DNA from: Portulaca oleracea
Taxonomy: Eukaryota; Streptophyta; Magnoliopsida; Caryophyllales; Portulacaceae
Reading direction: 5' to 3'
DNA: 64,000 nucleotides
Assembly (NCBI GenBank): GCA_029582165.1
Contig: CM055884.1
Span: 15,642,537 to 15,706,536, forward strand
A program made the translations under genes and the position numbers. The notes beneath the pieces were generated by a model. That model worked only from the letters and a program-made list of their open reading frames with translations. It was not told where the DNA came from and searched no databases. This document shows positions 22,692-32,137 of this stretch, piece after piece (within the stretch, counting starts at the first letter, position 1; every line of letters begins with the position of its first letter).

Positions 22692-23328
22692 GGACCAGCC
22701 ATCAGAACCAGGCACCAAGGACCACACAAGGACCTTAATGAGCAGTACCAAGGCCACAGATTTCACGCATGGCACCAAGAACGACACAACTATCTTGGGA
22801 CAAGATATCAAGGTCATTCATCTCTTCCGAAAAGTAAATATGGTAAATCTCACTACTTCAACCATTATCGTTCTAAAATTGTACAAGTTTGGGTTCCAAA
22901 AGGAACAAGACCTCCTAATATGGTTGTTAGTAGTAGTCAAGAACCTAAATTTAATGTCAATTATGGCTTGAGGAAGGGTGTCAGAAATTTTTGCAGGTAT
23001 ATTCAGCATCCAGGAGAGTGAATGCTTAACGGAGCTTGGAGCACTCAAGGACATTACTTACATCAGCAATAAGAACTCCTCAAGGACCTTGTCAGACCTA
23101 TGATCAAGGACCTTGACAAATGGATCTACTCAAATAGCAGTGTTATTTTTATGGCACATATTGAGGGGGAGCACCCTATATTAGGACAAACAAGTTTATT
23201 GACTCTTGCAGGTTATTGGAAATGGTTACAATATTAAGGGGGAGCTCTCTATAGATTTTTTTGATAAAAGCCAAAAAGGGGGAGAAGTGCTACAAATGAA
23301 TTTTACCTTTCATCAAAAAGGGGGAGAT
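22692..23328 (+). other. 3' internal non-coding region with repeated GGGGGAG motifs and PPT
   Basis: The first ~280 bp is the decayed gag-pol linker (VQVWVPKGTRPPNMVV can be read in one frame), after which all of pol is missing. GGGGGAG occurs at about 23166, 23238, 23279 and 23320. The last copy, AAAAAGGGGGAGAT just before the 3' LTR, is the polypurine tract. Multiple polypurine tracts are a known trait of Sireviruses. Confidence 0.75.
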
Positions 23329-24303
23329 TGTTAGAACCTCTCAAGGACATTGATAGACTCAGGCTCAAGGACCTTGGCGACTGGATCAGTTTTGAATGAA
23401 AGTCAAAATTCGAATATCCAGAAAAGATATAATGCGTAAGGAAAGAAATCTCAAGAAGGCAGAAGGACATTCACCCAAGGCATCATAAGGACGTTCACCC
23501 AAGGCGGCATAAGGACGTTCACCCTATGCGAGGAGTTTTGAAAAGCGCAGTCGAAATAGGGAAGTTTTCTGGAAAATTAATATCCAATCTTTCTATCCAT
23601 ATTTCTAATCAGACTAATTGATTGCATCTACTTTGATTTGTAGGAAATAATCAATCAAGAAATTGGAAGGAAGATAAGATTACAATTTCCGGAAATCTCA
23701 TAAGAAGGAAAGAAGATCGGAGCAAGATTAGAAGGAAAGGCAAACACAAAGAAGGAAAAGATCAAGGAAGAATCAATCCCAACGTCTCTATTCTACTGAT
23801 ATCAATACACTTATAAATAGAGGAATTGAAGATTGAAGAAGTTAACGATTCCATGGAAGAAATCGGGTGTTCGAAATAGAAATAGTGTTTTCTATTTTGT
23901 GCGAGATTTGGTGATTGTGAGAAGTTGAGTGTAATCAATCCTTAACGGATTTAGGGTTGATTGATGCTTGTGAAATCGATTCCTAGACAGACTTAGGATC
24001 GATTGAGAGTAAACACCAAAGGGTGAATTTGGCGTGTGTTGTTATTCATAAAATAAGAAGCGTCCTCTGCAAGGCGCTCAGTTCTGTGTACAACCTAAGG
24101 ACATTCATCTCAGGTTGTATTACTTCATTCTATTTCAATATAATAAAGGAAGTTGTTCAGTATACGCTTATTGTACTTTATCTTTTTCCTGCATTATATT
24201 GAATCTTAATCTAGTTAGATTAAGAACCTAACGTCCTTTACAAGTGATTATTTGTGCAAAAACTTTCATAACCCTATTCACCCCCCTCTCCAGGGTTCTT
24301 TCA
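23329..24303 (+). repeat. 3' LTR of the pol-less SIRE-type element
   Basis: About 975 bp and about 98% like the 5' LTR by eye. It keeps the intact TATA box TATAAATAG at 23812-23820. It ends CAGGGTTCTTTCA, followed by GTGTT. Confidence 0.92.
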
Positions 24304-24350
24304 GTGTTGTCTGGGATGCTCAAGTGTATAAACCGTCCATAGGACATGTC
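24304..24350 (+). pseudogene. LINE A ORF2, next fragment
   Basis: Directly after the SIRE target duplication the LINE A zf-RVT tail goes on: joined by eye across the insertion it reads ACIADIICVVWDAQVYKP, the Trp-rich end of plant LINE ORF2. It stops at the TIR element. A further piece may lie at 25395-25490 (DVPNHLFIPSLLNF), but this is uncertain. Confidence 0.6.
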
Positions 24351-25387
24351 ATTTACGTAATTTAATTAAAAACGACTATCCATGTTTGGAAAACAGTTAG
24401 TGGTTTGGGTTTTAAAAAAATATAAAAATCAGTCAGTTATAAAAAAATAACGTAAATCATGGAGGAGAATAAAAAATCAGGTGTATTTTGTATCACATGT
24501 ACAGTGTGGTAATTAAACGCAAAGAGTGTGGACGTCAAATACAAGTCAATATGGTCATAAAGGCAAATAGTAGAGTCATCAAATACCAATCAGTGTGGTC
24601 ATAAAAAAGCAAAGAGTATAGTCGCAATGTAATACCCTGATTAGTATTTCGATGATCACACTCTTCTCCTTTGACAACACTTCCTGGTATTAGATTTTAG
24701 GTATATATGATTTGGAGAGAGAAACAACTTATTGCAAGGTAGATTTTGATCACACTCTTTACCGTTGATGACCAAACTGACTAGTAATTTGATCATGACT
24801 ACAATCTTCGCCTTTAATGACCACACTGATTGGTATTACATTTTGACCACATTGTTTGACTTTGATGACTACACTTACTAGTATTTAATGGTTACACATA
24901 TTATTTGTCTTTGATGACCACACTAAATGGTATAAGATTTTGACCACACTGTTTGATTTTGATGACCGCATTGACTCGCATTAGATTTGACCACGCTGTT
25001 TGACTTTGATGACCACATTGACCGATACTATTTAATGACCACACTATTTGCATTTGATGACCACATTGACTGATATTAGATTGCGACCAGACTCTTTGTT
25101 CTTTTGATGACCAGACTTACTAGTATTTGATGACTACACTCTTTGCCTTCATGGCCATATTGACTGGTATTTCATGTCCACACTCTTTGTATTTGACGAC
25201 CACACTGTATATGTGATTCTCCTTGACGCACGACAACAATATCTACTATTTTTGGGAAGGAATAATATGCTTTTTCATTCCCTCCCACAATTTACGTTAT
25301 TTCATCCTCACTGATCGATTTTTGTTTTAAAACCCAAAACCACTAGCTGTTTTCAAGAGATGGATGGTGGTTTTCAATTAAATATGC
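24351..25387. mobile_element. TIR/foldback element with internal tandem repeats
   Basis: About 1.04 kb. Its left ~135 bp and right ~135 bp are imperfect inverted repeats: TTAATTAAAAACGACTATCC...AACAGTTAGTGGTTTGGG on the left matches the complement of ...CCCAAAACCACTAGCTGTTTTC...TTTTCAATTAA on the right. A 7-bp direct repeat ACATGTC flanks it (24344-24350, 25388-25394), a possible target duplication. The centre (about 24550-25215) is an array of degenerate ~45-bp units. No transposase is present. A Mutator-like origin is possible (long TIR), but the superfamily is not proven. Confidence 0.7.
24550..25215. repeat. degenerate ~45-bp tandem array inside the TIR element
   Basis: The words GATGACCACACT(G/T)ACT, TTTGA(C/T)TTTGATGACC, TAGTATTT or GGTATTAGATTTTGACCAC and CACTCTTTG recur more than ten times in alternating order. 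The left part holds complementary versions (GTGTGGTCATAAA, CAGTGTGGTCATA), so the array itself is partly an inverted repeat. Confidence 0.75.
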
Positions 25388-25493
25388 ACATGTCGCAAAT
25401 TTTAATACCAACCATCGGATTAGATTTAGACGTCCCAAATCACTTATTCATACCTTCCTTGTTAAACTTTCTTCTTACTGTATCTGTTCTCGC

Positions 25494-25518
25494 ATATATA
25501 TATATATATATATATATA
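25494..25518. repeat. (AT)n microsatellite, left border of TIR element
   Basis: About 25 bp of pure AT repeat ending exactly at the terminal inverted repeat. Confidence 0.9.
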
Positions 25519-26047
25519 GATTATAATAATCCCAACTTTTATAAATTGGACAGCGATAATCCCTACTTTCAGTTTGTATTTCGGTGGTCCAAAAAAATAA
25601 AAATTGTATTGTAGTGAGACATCATCAAGAGCATACCCTAAATATCATAGATTTTGTGTTGCGTTTGATTCAAAACTTAGTATAACACATTACCACGATT
25701 TTTAATGAATTTACGACATTTCTCCAAATTTTTTTCAATTGTTTTTTCAATTTTTTTACGACTTTTTCATTTTTATTCCTTTTAAAAAATTATAATAATT
25801 ACATGGAGCCTCAAAAAAATAATTTAAAAAATGTTTTTGCAACTAAATTTCATTACCTTTTTGGAGGCATGAACGAAAAAAACAAAAATAATATGGGGTA
25901 GGTATGAAAAAAATAAAAAGAATGTGGAGGTGGATATGGTATCACTAAAATACAATTTTATTGTTTTTTGGACCACCAGAATACAAACTGAAAGTAGGGA
26001 TTATCGCTATCCAATTTGTACAGTTAGGATTATTATAATCTAATTCT

Positions 26048-26049
<2 letters not shown>
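25519..26049. mobile_element. 530-bp TIR element inserted in an (AT)n tract
   Basis: The outer ~95 bp are inverted repeats: GATTATAATAATCCCAACTT...TTTGTATTTCGGTGGTCC on the left, and its complement ending ATTATAATCTAATTCTCC on the right. Within each arm a ~28-bp motif (AATTGGA...ATAATCCCTACTTTC) is repeated. Both ends abut AT microsatellite. The same arms border the 2-kb element at 36212-38223, so this is a small member of that family. No coding capacity. Confidence 0.8.

Positions 26050-26102
<53 letters not shown>
26050..26102. repeat. (AT)n microsatellite shared by two TIR elements
   Basis: About 53 bp of AT repeat, right border of one TIR element and left border of the next. Confidence 0.95.
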
Positions 26103-26105
<3 letters not shown>

Positions 26106-26478
26106 ACACTTGTAGTGGTTGTCAACCATGACAACCACCATAAGTAAAATAGATCTTACTTGTATATATGTCAAGTTTTATCTTGAATATTATCTTTTTT
26201 ATTTAATATAAATTGTAAAATATATTTTTTAAAATTTTAATTTATTTAAAAAATTAAAATAAATATTTTTCAAAATATGCTTATTTACTAAGCAAAAACT
26301 TAGAATTAAAGTATTTAAATTTTAAAAAATTTCGATTTTTTTTAATTAAGAAGATATCTTTTATAATGTTGTACTAAATATAAACAATGAATGACAAAGA
26401 TAAAAGTTAACATATATATGGATAAATATAGTTTTCATTGTAGTGGTTGTCATAGTTGACCACCACTATAAGTTTTTC
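26103..26478. mobile_element. 376-bp MITE-like element with terminal hairpins, (AT)n on both sides
   Basis: The ends are GATACACTTGTAGTGG... and ...CCACTATAAGTTTTTC, with AT repeats outside both (to 26102 and from 26479). Each end has its own small hairpin: GTGGTTGTC-aaccat-GACAACCAC at 26115-26138 and GTGGTTGTCATAGTTGACCACCAC at 26443-26466. The two ends are also inverted copies of each other. The interior is AT-rich without coding signs. Confidence 0.65.
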
Positions 26479-26497
26479 ATATATATATATATATATA

Positions 26498-27136
26498 ATT
26501 AGTTAAGGCAACTCAATAAAATAAAGACAGTCGGAATAATTTACTAGTTGGTGTTTATTTTTAAATATTTGAAGAGTGTGCAATCAATCAGAATCACTGT
26601 CGTTGGTGTTGGGAATATGTTGGATATCAGGAACCTTTAATTTCCATGTTGATTAGCCAATCAGTTGTTTGCGCTTTATATTTCCTAATTTAATCAGTGG
26701 CGTTCCAAGTTGTATCCTATATGTTATCCATTCGTTTTTGTTATCATTTATTCCAAGGGTCCACTGTTTGGAAGTCAGCTGTCGATTAGGTGCAATAATT
26801 TAAAATAAAAAGTACCTTGCATGGACATTCTTTACTAGTAAAGAATGTCCATGCAAGGTACTTGCTAAAAATTATAGTTTTACAATATAAGTTTGGTGTA
26901 ATAATATACATTAAATTTATTACGTTAAGTAGATATTGCCTTAAATTATAATAAATATGAATAATAACAAATAATAATACTATATTATGTAATTTATATA
27001 TAATATCATATTTATTTTTCAAATACAAAGTATAACAAGTTAGTTTTCATACAAACATAAAATCCTTTAAAGATTGTCGTATGTTAAGAATTTTAACATT
27101 TTTATTGTACAAATATTATAATTGTATCAAAATATA
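26498..27136. other. non-coding; contains a perfect 52-bp palindrome
   Basis: AT-rich sequence without a gene. Its single notable structure is the palindrome at 26811-26862. The rest leads up to the 5' LTR of the old copia element. Confidence 0.5.
26811..26862. repeat. perfect 52-bp palindrome, no spacer
   Basis: Two 26-base arms (AGTACCTTGCATGGACATTC... and its exact complement) meet at CTTTACT|AGTAAAG with no loop and no mismatch. Perfect palindromes of this size decay fast by mutation, so it is either recent or maintained. Confidence 0.95.
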
Positions 27137-27325
27137 TGTGAATGTCCATACTCATACTTCTCTTAGTGATGAAGTTTTCTTAGTGATGAAGTATTCTTAG
27201 TGATGAAGAATCCTTGTATTATAAATATTTCCTCAATGGCAATGAAATATTCATTCATTTCTTTCTCTCAATTCCTCTGTCTCTATTCTGTCTCCACTTT
27301 CTCTTATATTCACATATTCATAACA
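27137..27325 (+). repeat. 5' LTR of the old copia element
   Basis: TGTGAATGTCCATACTC...TATTCATAACA. Its core (CTTAGTGATGAAGTATTCTT, AATGGCAATGAAATATTCATTC, CTTTCTCTCAATTCCTCT) matches the 3' LTR. The phrase CTTAGTGATGAAG is triplicated here (27172-27210) but occurs fewer times in the 3' copy. A TATTATAAATA promoter-like site lies at about 27217. CGTTTTCAGCACC follows and fits the PBS position. Confidence 0.75.
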
Positions 27326-27895
27326 CGTTTTCAGCACCATACTCTACAATTTTGTAACACTTTGGTGTGTCCTCCCACAAATGTGTACATGGAACCACAC
27401 AATTTATTCCCAGAATGATCGATAGCCAATATTTGTGGATTGTTGCTTACAATTAAGGTAAGCCAGGGTTAATTGATTTCAATTCTTCATGCGGTGAACC
27501 AATTCTTTCAAGGGGTAGATTTTGTTCCTTAGCGTTAAATATATTGATGCCAGATTGTGTTAATTAATTGCAATTAATGGTAGTGAACCGTGATTAGTGC
27601 TTGTCTTTAATTTCCAGTGAAATTTTCATATGTCCTATACAAACCCTTGTTTTATAATACGTACATGTCCATGATAGTGCTGCTACAATAAAATAAGCAT
27701 TGGCATACCTTATTACTCATGCTATATTTTTCCATATATATGCAATCGTATATATTTGTTGATCATGGATTCATCTTATTTGGAATTTTGAGTATGGTTT
27801 ATAATTGGGAATGCCTTGAGATATTAGATGTTTTGTTTTCCTCATACATTAATAGTAAGTTGGTAACAATATCGTGTCTTTTCATATTTTTTTTG

Positions 27896-28423
27896 GCAAA
27901 CCAGAAGTTTGTCCCAGTGATACAAAGTTTATTTTATTTTAGTAGTGAACCAGAAGTTCACCTTTAGTTACGAAAATTTCATTTAATTTTATCAGTGAAC
28001 TGGAAGTTCACCGAAACGGTAAAATTTTTACCTAACCTGATTAAGTGAACCAAAAGTTCACTCATATGTCGTATGTTTTATCTTATGAGTGAACCAGAAG
28101 TTTCCTCTAATTTTGATAATGTTATTTAATTTTATCAGTTAATGAGAAGTTCTATCCAATAATAAGAATTTTATCTTATTTTCATTAGTGAACTTGAAGT
28201 TCACTCTAATATGAAGAATTTTATCTAGTTTTATTAGTGACTAGAAGTTCACTCTGATATTAGGAAAAAAAAAAGGATTACTTATCTCATTGGTGAACCA
28301 AAAGTTCATCCTACCACTAATATTGAATTTTGCTTCCGTTGATTACACGTATTAGTAGTAAACCAGAAGTTCACTACAATGATTGAAGTTCTATATAATC
28401 TTGTTAATTAACCAGAAGTTCAC
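27896..28423. repeat. array of about 12 short palindromes GTGAAC-n5-GTTCAC
   Basis: The 17-base motif GTGAACCAGAAGTTCAC or a near variant occurs at 27896, 27945, 27995, 28045, 28089, 28136 (weak), 28188, 28237, 28293, 28358, 28381 (weak) and 28407, mostly 43-65 bp apart, with AT-rich spacers. Each is a 6-bp inverted repeat around CAGAA/TGGAA/TTGAA. Changes in the arms are partly paired: GCAAAC...GTTTGT at 27896. Isolated copies occur at 30064 (GTAAAC-TAGAA-GTTTAC) and 31014. The array lies between the PBS and the coding part of the copia element. Confidence 0.85.
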
Positions 28424-30119
28424 TTTCCTGCCAATTAGAGTATAGAGTTGTTAATTGGCATAAGGATAGACCATGATAATACACTTGAGGTTGATAAAGT
28501 TTATATCGTCAGTTAAATTTAGCATTTTGTTACAAGTGTGGAGTTTAATGTTTAGATGAGAAATGTACATAATTTTATTAATAATGACCTATGGGATCAT
28601 TAGAACCGCCAAATGGTTTTGTCTCATTCGCTGAAATGAATGTGGCTGGATATAAACTCAAGAATCATGAGCAAAACAAAGATCAGGTCAGTAGCCGTGA
28701 TAGTCGATATAGTCGTGATCGTAGTCATGCTAATCTTTTAAAAGATGATGCCCCTACCAAGAGTAAGAACACGGAATCAAAAAGCATGAATGATACAAAA
28801 ATGAGAAATGTATTATTAACGAGAAAATGAAAACGACATGTACCTGTTGTACGTCATAATATCTTGTTGAGCCTTATCAAGTTTAATCAAAAAACACAAG
28901 ATATTATTTTATAAACTTTTGATAGTAAGTGATCATATTATTGTTTATGTTGTGCACGTTGTTTTAAGCCGCTACTCCTTAGATATCTCCCTCTTAGCAT
29001 TGTTCAAAGACTTTAGTAATTATTGTGTTTAAATTATTCTTCAACCCCTTTGTTGATATGCACATAATTATGGATTAATATGAGTCCTCATGTGATGTTA
29101 TTATTTCATAGATATTCATATGATTTCATATGATGCACCTTATTGAAAATGTTACGCATGTGAAATGCGAGTAATATGTTTTCTTCTGTCTAATGATATC
29201 AATGATTTATTGAAATTGGTTGATCATATTGAATTATTAAGTATTTTCCAGTATCATGAACATGGTACTGCTTGTTTCGTAATGCCTAAGCCCAAAATGC
29301 ATTGTTATTGATTGACCAAATGTGCATGAACTTTGTTTCCTAAGGCTAATCACAAAGTGCATATTGGATATTTGATTGTGATACTATATGAGCAAATGGA
29401 TGGAATCTATCTTTGTGAGAATTTAATGATATTTATGTGATTATTCATTATGCTCATAGACATGTTTTAAATGTAATCAATGATCTCGATATCCATGATT
29501 AATCCATGTTCACTATGGAGTATTTAACTTTCAAGAGTCATGTATGTGCTTCTAAAGTGGAGTTTCTTTTTATGAATAAGTGATTAAAGCACTTTCACTA
29601 TATGCTTTATATGCATTGATGTTATATTTATCTTGAAGTGAATTTCATGGATACTTACTTGATTGCAACCATAAATAAATGAGTTGATAAATACTTGTCC
29701 TGCAGACACCAAAACAACACACATTTTTAGTGATAATAAATTACTTCTTTTCCGTTGATGATGGAAGTAAACATTAGCATTTGACACTCTAGTTTGATTA
29801 AAGACTCCATAAGAGCGCACATAATATCACTTGGTGTAACTAAACATTCATATTGTGGACGTACTTTTCTCCACCAAGCTAGTCTCAAAGGAACTTATTA
29901 ATTAAGTTTTAAAGGTATTCTCAGGAATGAATACCAATGTTGAGACAACTCGTAGGCATATATTATGAAAATTGCTTTCAGCAAAACATGGGTATTAAAA
30001 AGGATATTGTCCTTATTTTCTGGGTTATTTTACACAACTAACCTAATTTAAGCACATACTTTAGTAAACTAGAAGTTTACTATTGATGAAGACTTTGTCA
30101 TAGTTGGAGCATTTTGGAT
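28424..30119 (+). pseudogene. decayed gag/protease region of the old copia element
   Basis: An 80-codon open frame at 28591-28830 (MGSLEPPNGF..., Ser/Asp/Arg-rich with KDDAPTKSKN) is the largest piece. By position it belongs to gag, but I do not recognise a gag core or zinc knuckle in it. The remainder to 30119 is full of stops and no motif is safe. Confidence 0.35.
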
Positions 30120-31525
30120 CAATCCTCTCAAGAATAACTCATACGGATATATTTTAAAGGGCCAGAAGATCCTTAACCAAATGAGTTCTAATTAGCTGCT
30201 CGCTATCAAAGAAAATTAATTATAACACCATCATTAGCAAAGATAGGGATACAATCCCTTAGATTCATGGGTTATGTACAAGTGATCATATTTATGTTAG
30301 TCCTGTAGACCTATATGCAAACCATTTGCATAAAGCATGGCTTTACTTGATGCATAAATGAGATAGTCACTTGTATGTTTACTATACTTTCAACTTGGAG
30401 CTTGCAAGATTGTTTGCTCAATTTGTTTACGAGCACATTTCATATTATCAATCAAGAAGATTCATCTTGATAATGATGGTGAAGGCTTTTGATAGTTTTT
30501 GTATGCCAATGGACATAGATGTTACGCATCCTATGTCAAATGTTTATATGTAAAATGATTCTGTAGAATCATTGATATATGAAATATTGAGAATATAATA
30601 AATGACAAACTTATTATTTTTAAGAGCAGAGCTTACTATAACTTTTCAGTGACATGTCATGTTACATGCACCAACATTGATCCAAATAAGGCCAAGAGGT
30701 TATCATGAATGTTTATTTGTCCCCTACAATGGTTTTTGGCCATGAACTGAAAATCTCCCACCTATGAATTTAAGCATGTGTGATGTAAGCTCCATAATAA
30801 CGCACTGAGATGGGACGTCCCCGAAGGAATCGGGAATATATGTTGGATATATCCATACTTAAATATAGTAGAACAATTCATTGGAGATATACTTATAACA
30901 TAGTTTTGTCGATTAATGATGATACAATTTTCCTAACATTAGGGGGAGAAATCAAGTTGTTGGACAAGGAAATAAGTTGGAACGAATTATTATGATCCTC
31001 ATACAATCTAATGTGAACTGGAAGTTCAAAATATAATTCGTCTACGAACTTGAGCGAATTTACTGCCAGTTATTCTACTAACCCACAAAGAGTTATTAAA
31101 TCCTATGTCCCAACTACTAAATGCTCCTATTGATGTCCCAGTAGGACAAATTGAAGTATTAATGAGTCTAGACCACATATGAAATGTTGTAGACCAATCG
31201 GCTCCAAAGACAAAAGTCTTCGAGAAAGAAAAAGAGCAAACGATTAATGATAATCGAAATGAAGTAATTTTGACTCCTGAAGAGTCCTCAATCATGACAA
31301 ATGTGGAAGTTACACCACAAGCTCAGGCACCTGAAATTCGCGAAAATGATGAGATCTCAATTAATTATGTCATGAATTGGATAAGATGGAACCGAAATCT
31401 AGTCGACGTTGATATCATATTTGATTATATAATATAGCGCTCACTATTGTGAGTAATCTTGAGGATCGTGAATTTAGGTCTATTATGAATACAGACAGAG
31501 ATGAGATTGGCCAAGTGGAAAGATG
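30120..31525 (+). pseudogene. copia integrase and integrase-RT linker, decayed
   Basis: Copia integrase can be read with stops: NSYGYILKGQKI (start of the GAG-pre-integrase block), LELARLFAQFVYEHISYYQS, then FCMPMDIDVTHPMSNV, corresponding to the 'N.AGEF...GI..EHP..HVHTQNG' region near the catalytic Glu. The segment at 30900-31500 gives FLTLGGEIKLLDKEISWNEL, RPIGSKDK and INYVMNWIRWNRNLVDVD, the known copia linker before RT. The text stops at AKWKDAF (31505-31530), where the nested element begins. Confidence 0.7.
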
Positions 31526-31531
31526 CATTTA

Positions 31532-32033
31532 TGTTAGGATTCTCAGGGCATAGTTAGCAGACAAACAATAATAAGGGCGAAAAATAAATAAAAATTCGAC
31601 ACAAGGAATTAACGTGGAAAACCCAAACCGGGAAAAAAACCACGAACGATGCACTATTAGAGGATTACAACAGTGTTTCAGAGATTCCCAAACCTCCACA
31701 ATCTCTCACAACCTCCCTAGAGTTACAACCTTGAGAACTCAACACTCACATATGAGCCTCACACAACTCCCTCAGGGACACAGAGATTACAGGTCAATCT
31801 CTTGTGGTATAAGATGAAACACTCTCAATTGCTATACAAATAAACCTAGCATCTAGGCTCTATTTATAGTACAGGGCTGACACAATTCTAGGATTAATAA
31901 AATCCCTACAGCAAAGGAATTACAAAAACGGAAGTGGAACAAATCAACAACTTGATTCCCACTCAAACTCTTTTACCTTGCTCCCCAAGAGATAGAGACC
32001 AACCCAAAATTGGTCTCCACATTCAACCCAACA
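31532..32033 (-). repeat. 3' LTR (minus strand) of the Tork-like element
   Basis: 502 bp. On the + strand it is followed by ATCTCCCACTTGG, which is the polypurine tract read on the minus strand. Confidence 0.93.
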
Positions 32034-32046
32034 ATCTCCCACTTGG
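32034..32046 (-). other. polypurine tract of the Tork-like element
   Basis: CCAAGTGGGAGAT on the minus strand, immediately before the 3' LTR: the plus-strand priming site. Confidence 0.8.
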
Positions 32047-32137
32047 AGACCAATTGTAAACGCAACCTTCGTCGATTATCATCAATCACCACTTCAAAAC
32101 CTCCTCGAATCCTCTAGTGCATCCATCTCGATCTTGT

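Larger units (their letters stand above)
20242..24303 (+). mobile_element. pol-less SIRE-type Ty1/copia element with complete ends
   Basis: Boundaries TGTTAGAACC...GTTCTTTCA, flanked by identical GTGTT at 20237-20241 and 24304-24308. Contents: 5' LTR, tRNA-Met-type PBS, a gag gene with frame errors, then a jump to 3' non-coding DNA with repeated GGGGGAG motifs and the 3' LTR. Protease, integrase, RT and RNase H are absent, so it would depend on enzymes from another element. The two LTRs differ at roughly 20 positions over ~975 bp (my count by eye), so the insertion is fairly young. It sits inside the zf-RVT of LINE A. Confidence 0.92.

Noticed and set aside
26811..26862. Rho-independent terminator or miRNA precursor
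   Set aside because: No loop, no T run of a bacterial terminator, eukaryotic DNA; a perfect palindrome without a loop is not a typical miRNA hairpin.
27896..28423. CRISPR-like array
   Set aside because: Short regularly spaced repeats, but spacers are AT-rich and irregular, repeats are only ~17 bp and degenerate, and the context is a plant retrotransposon.
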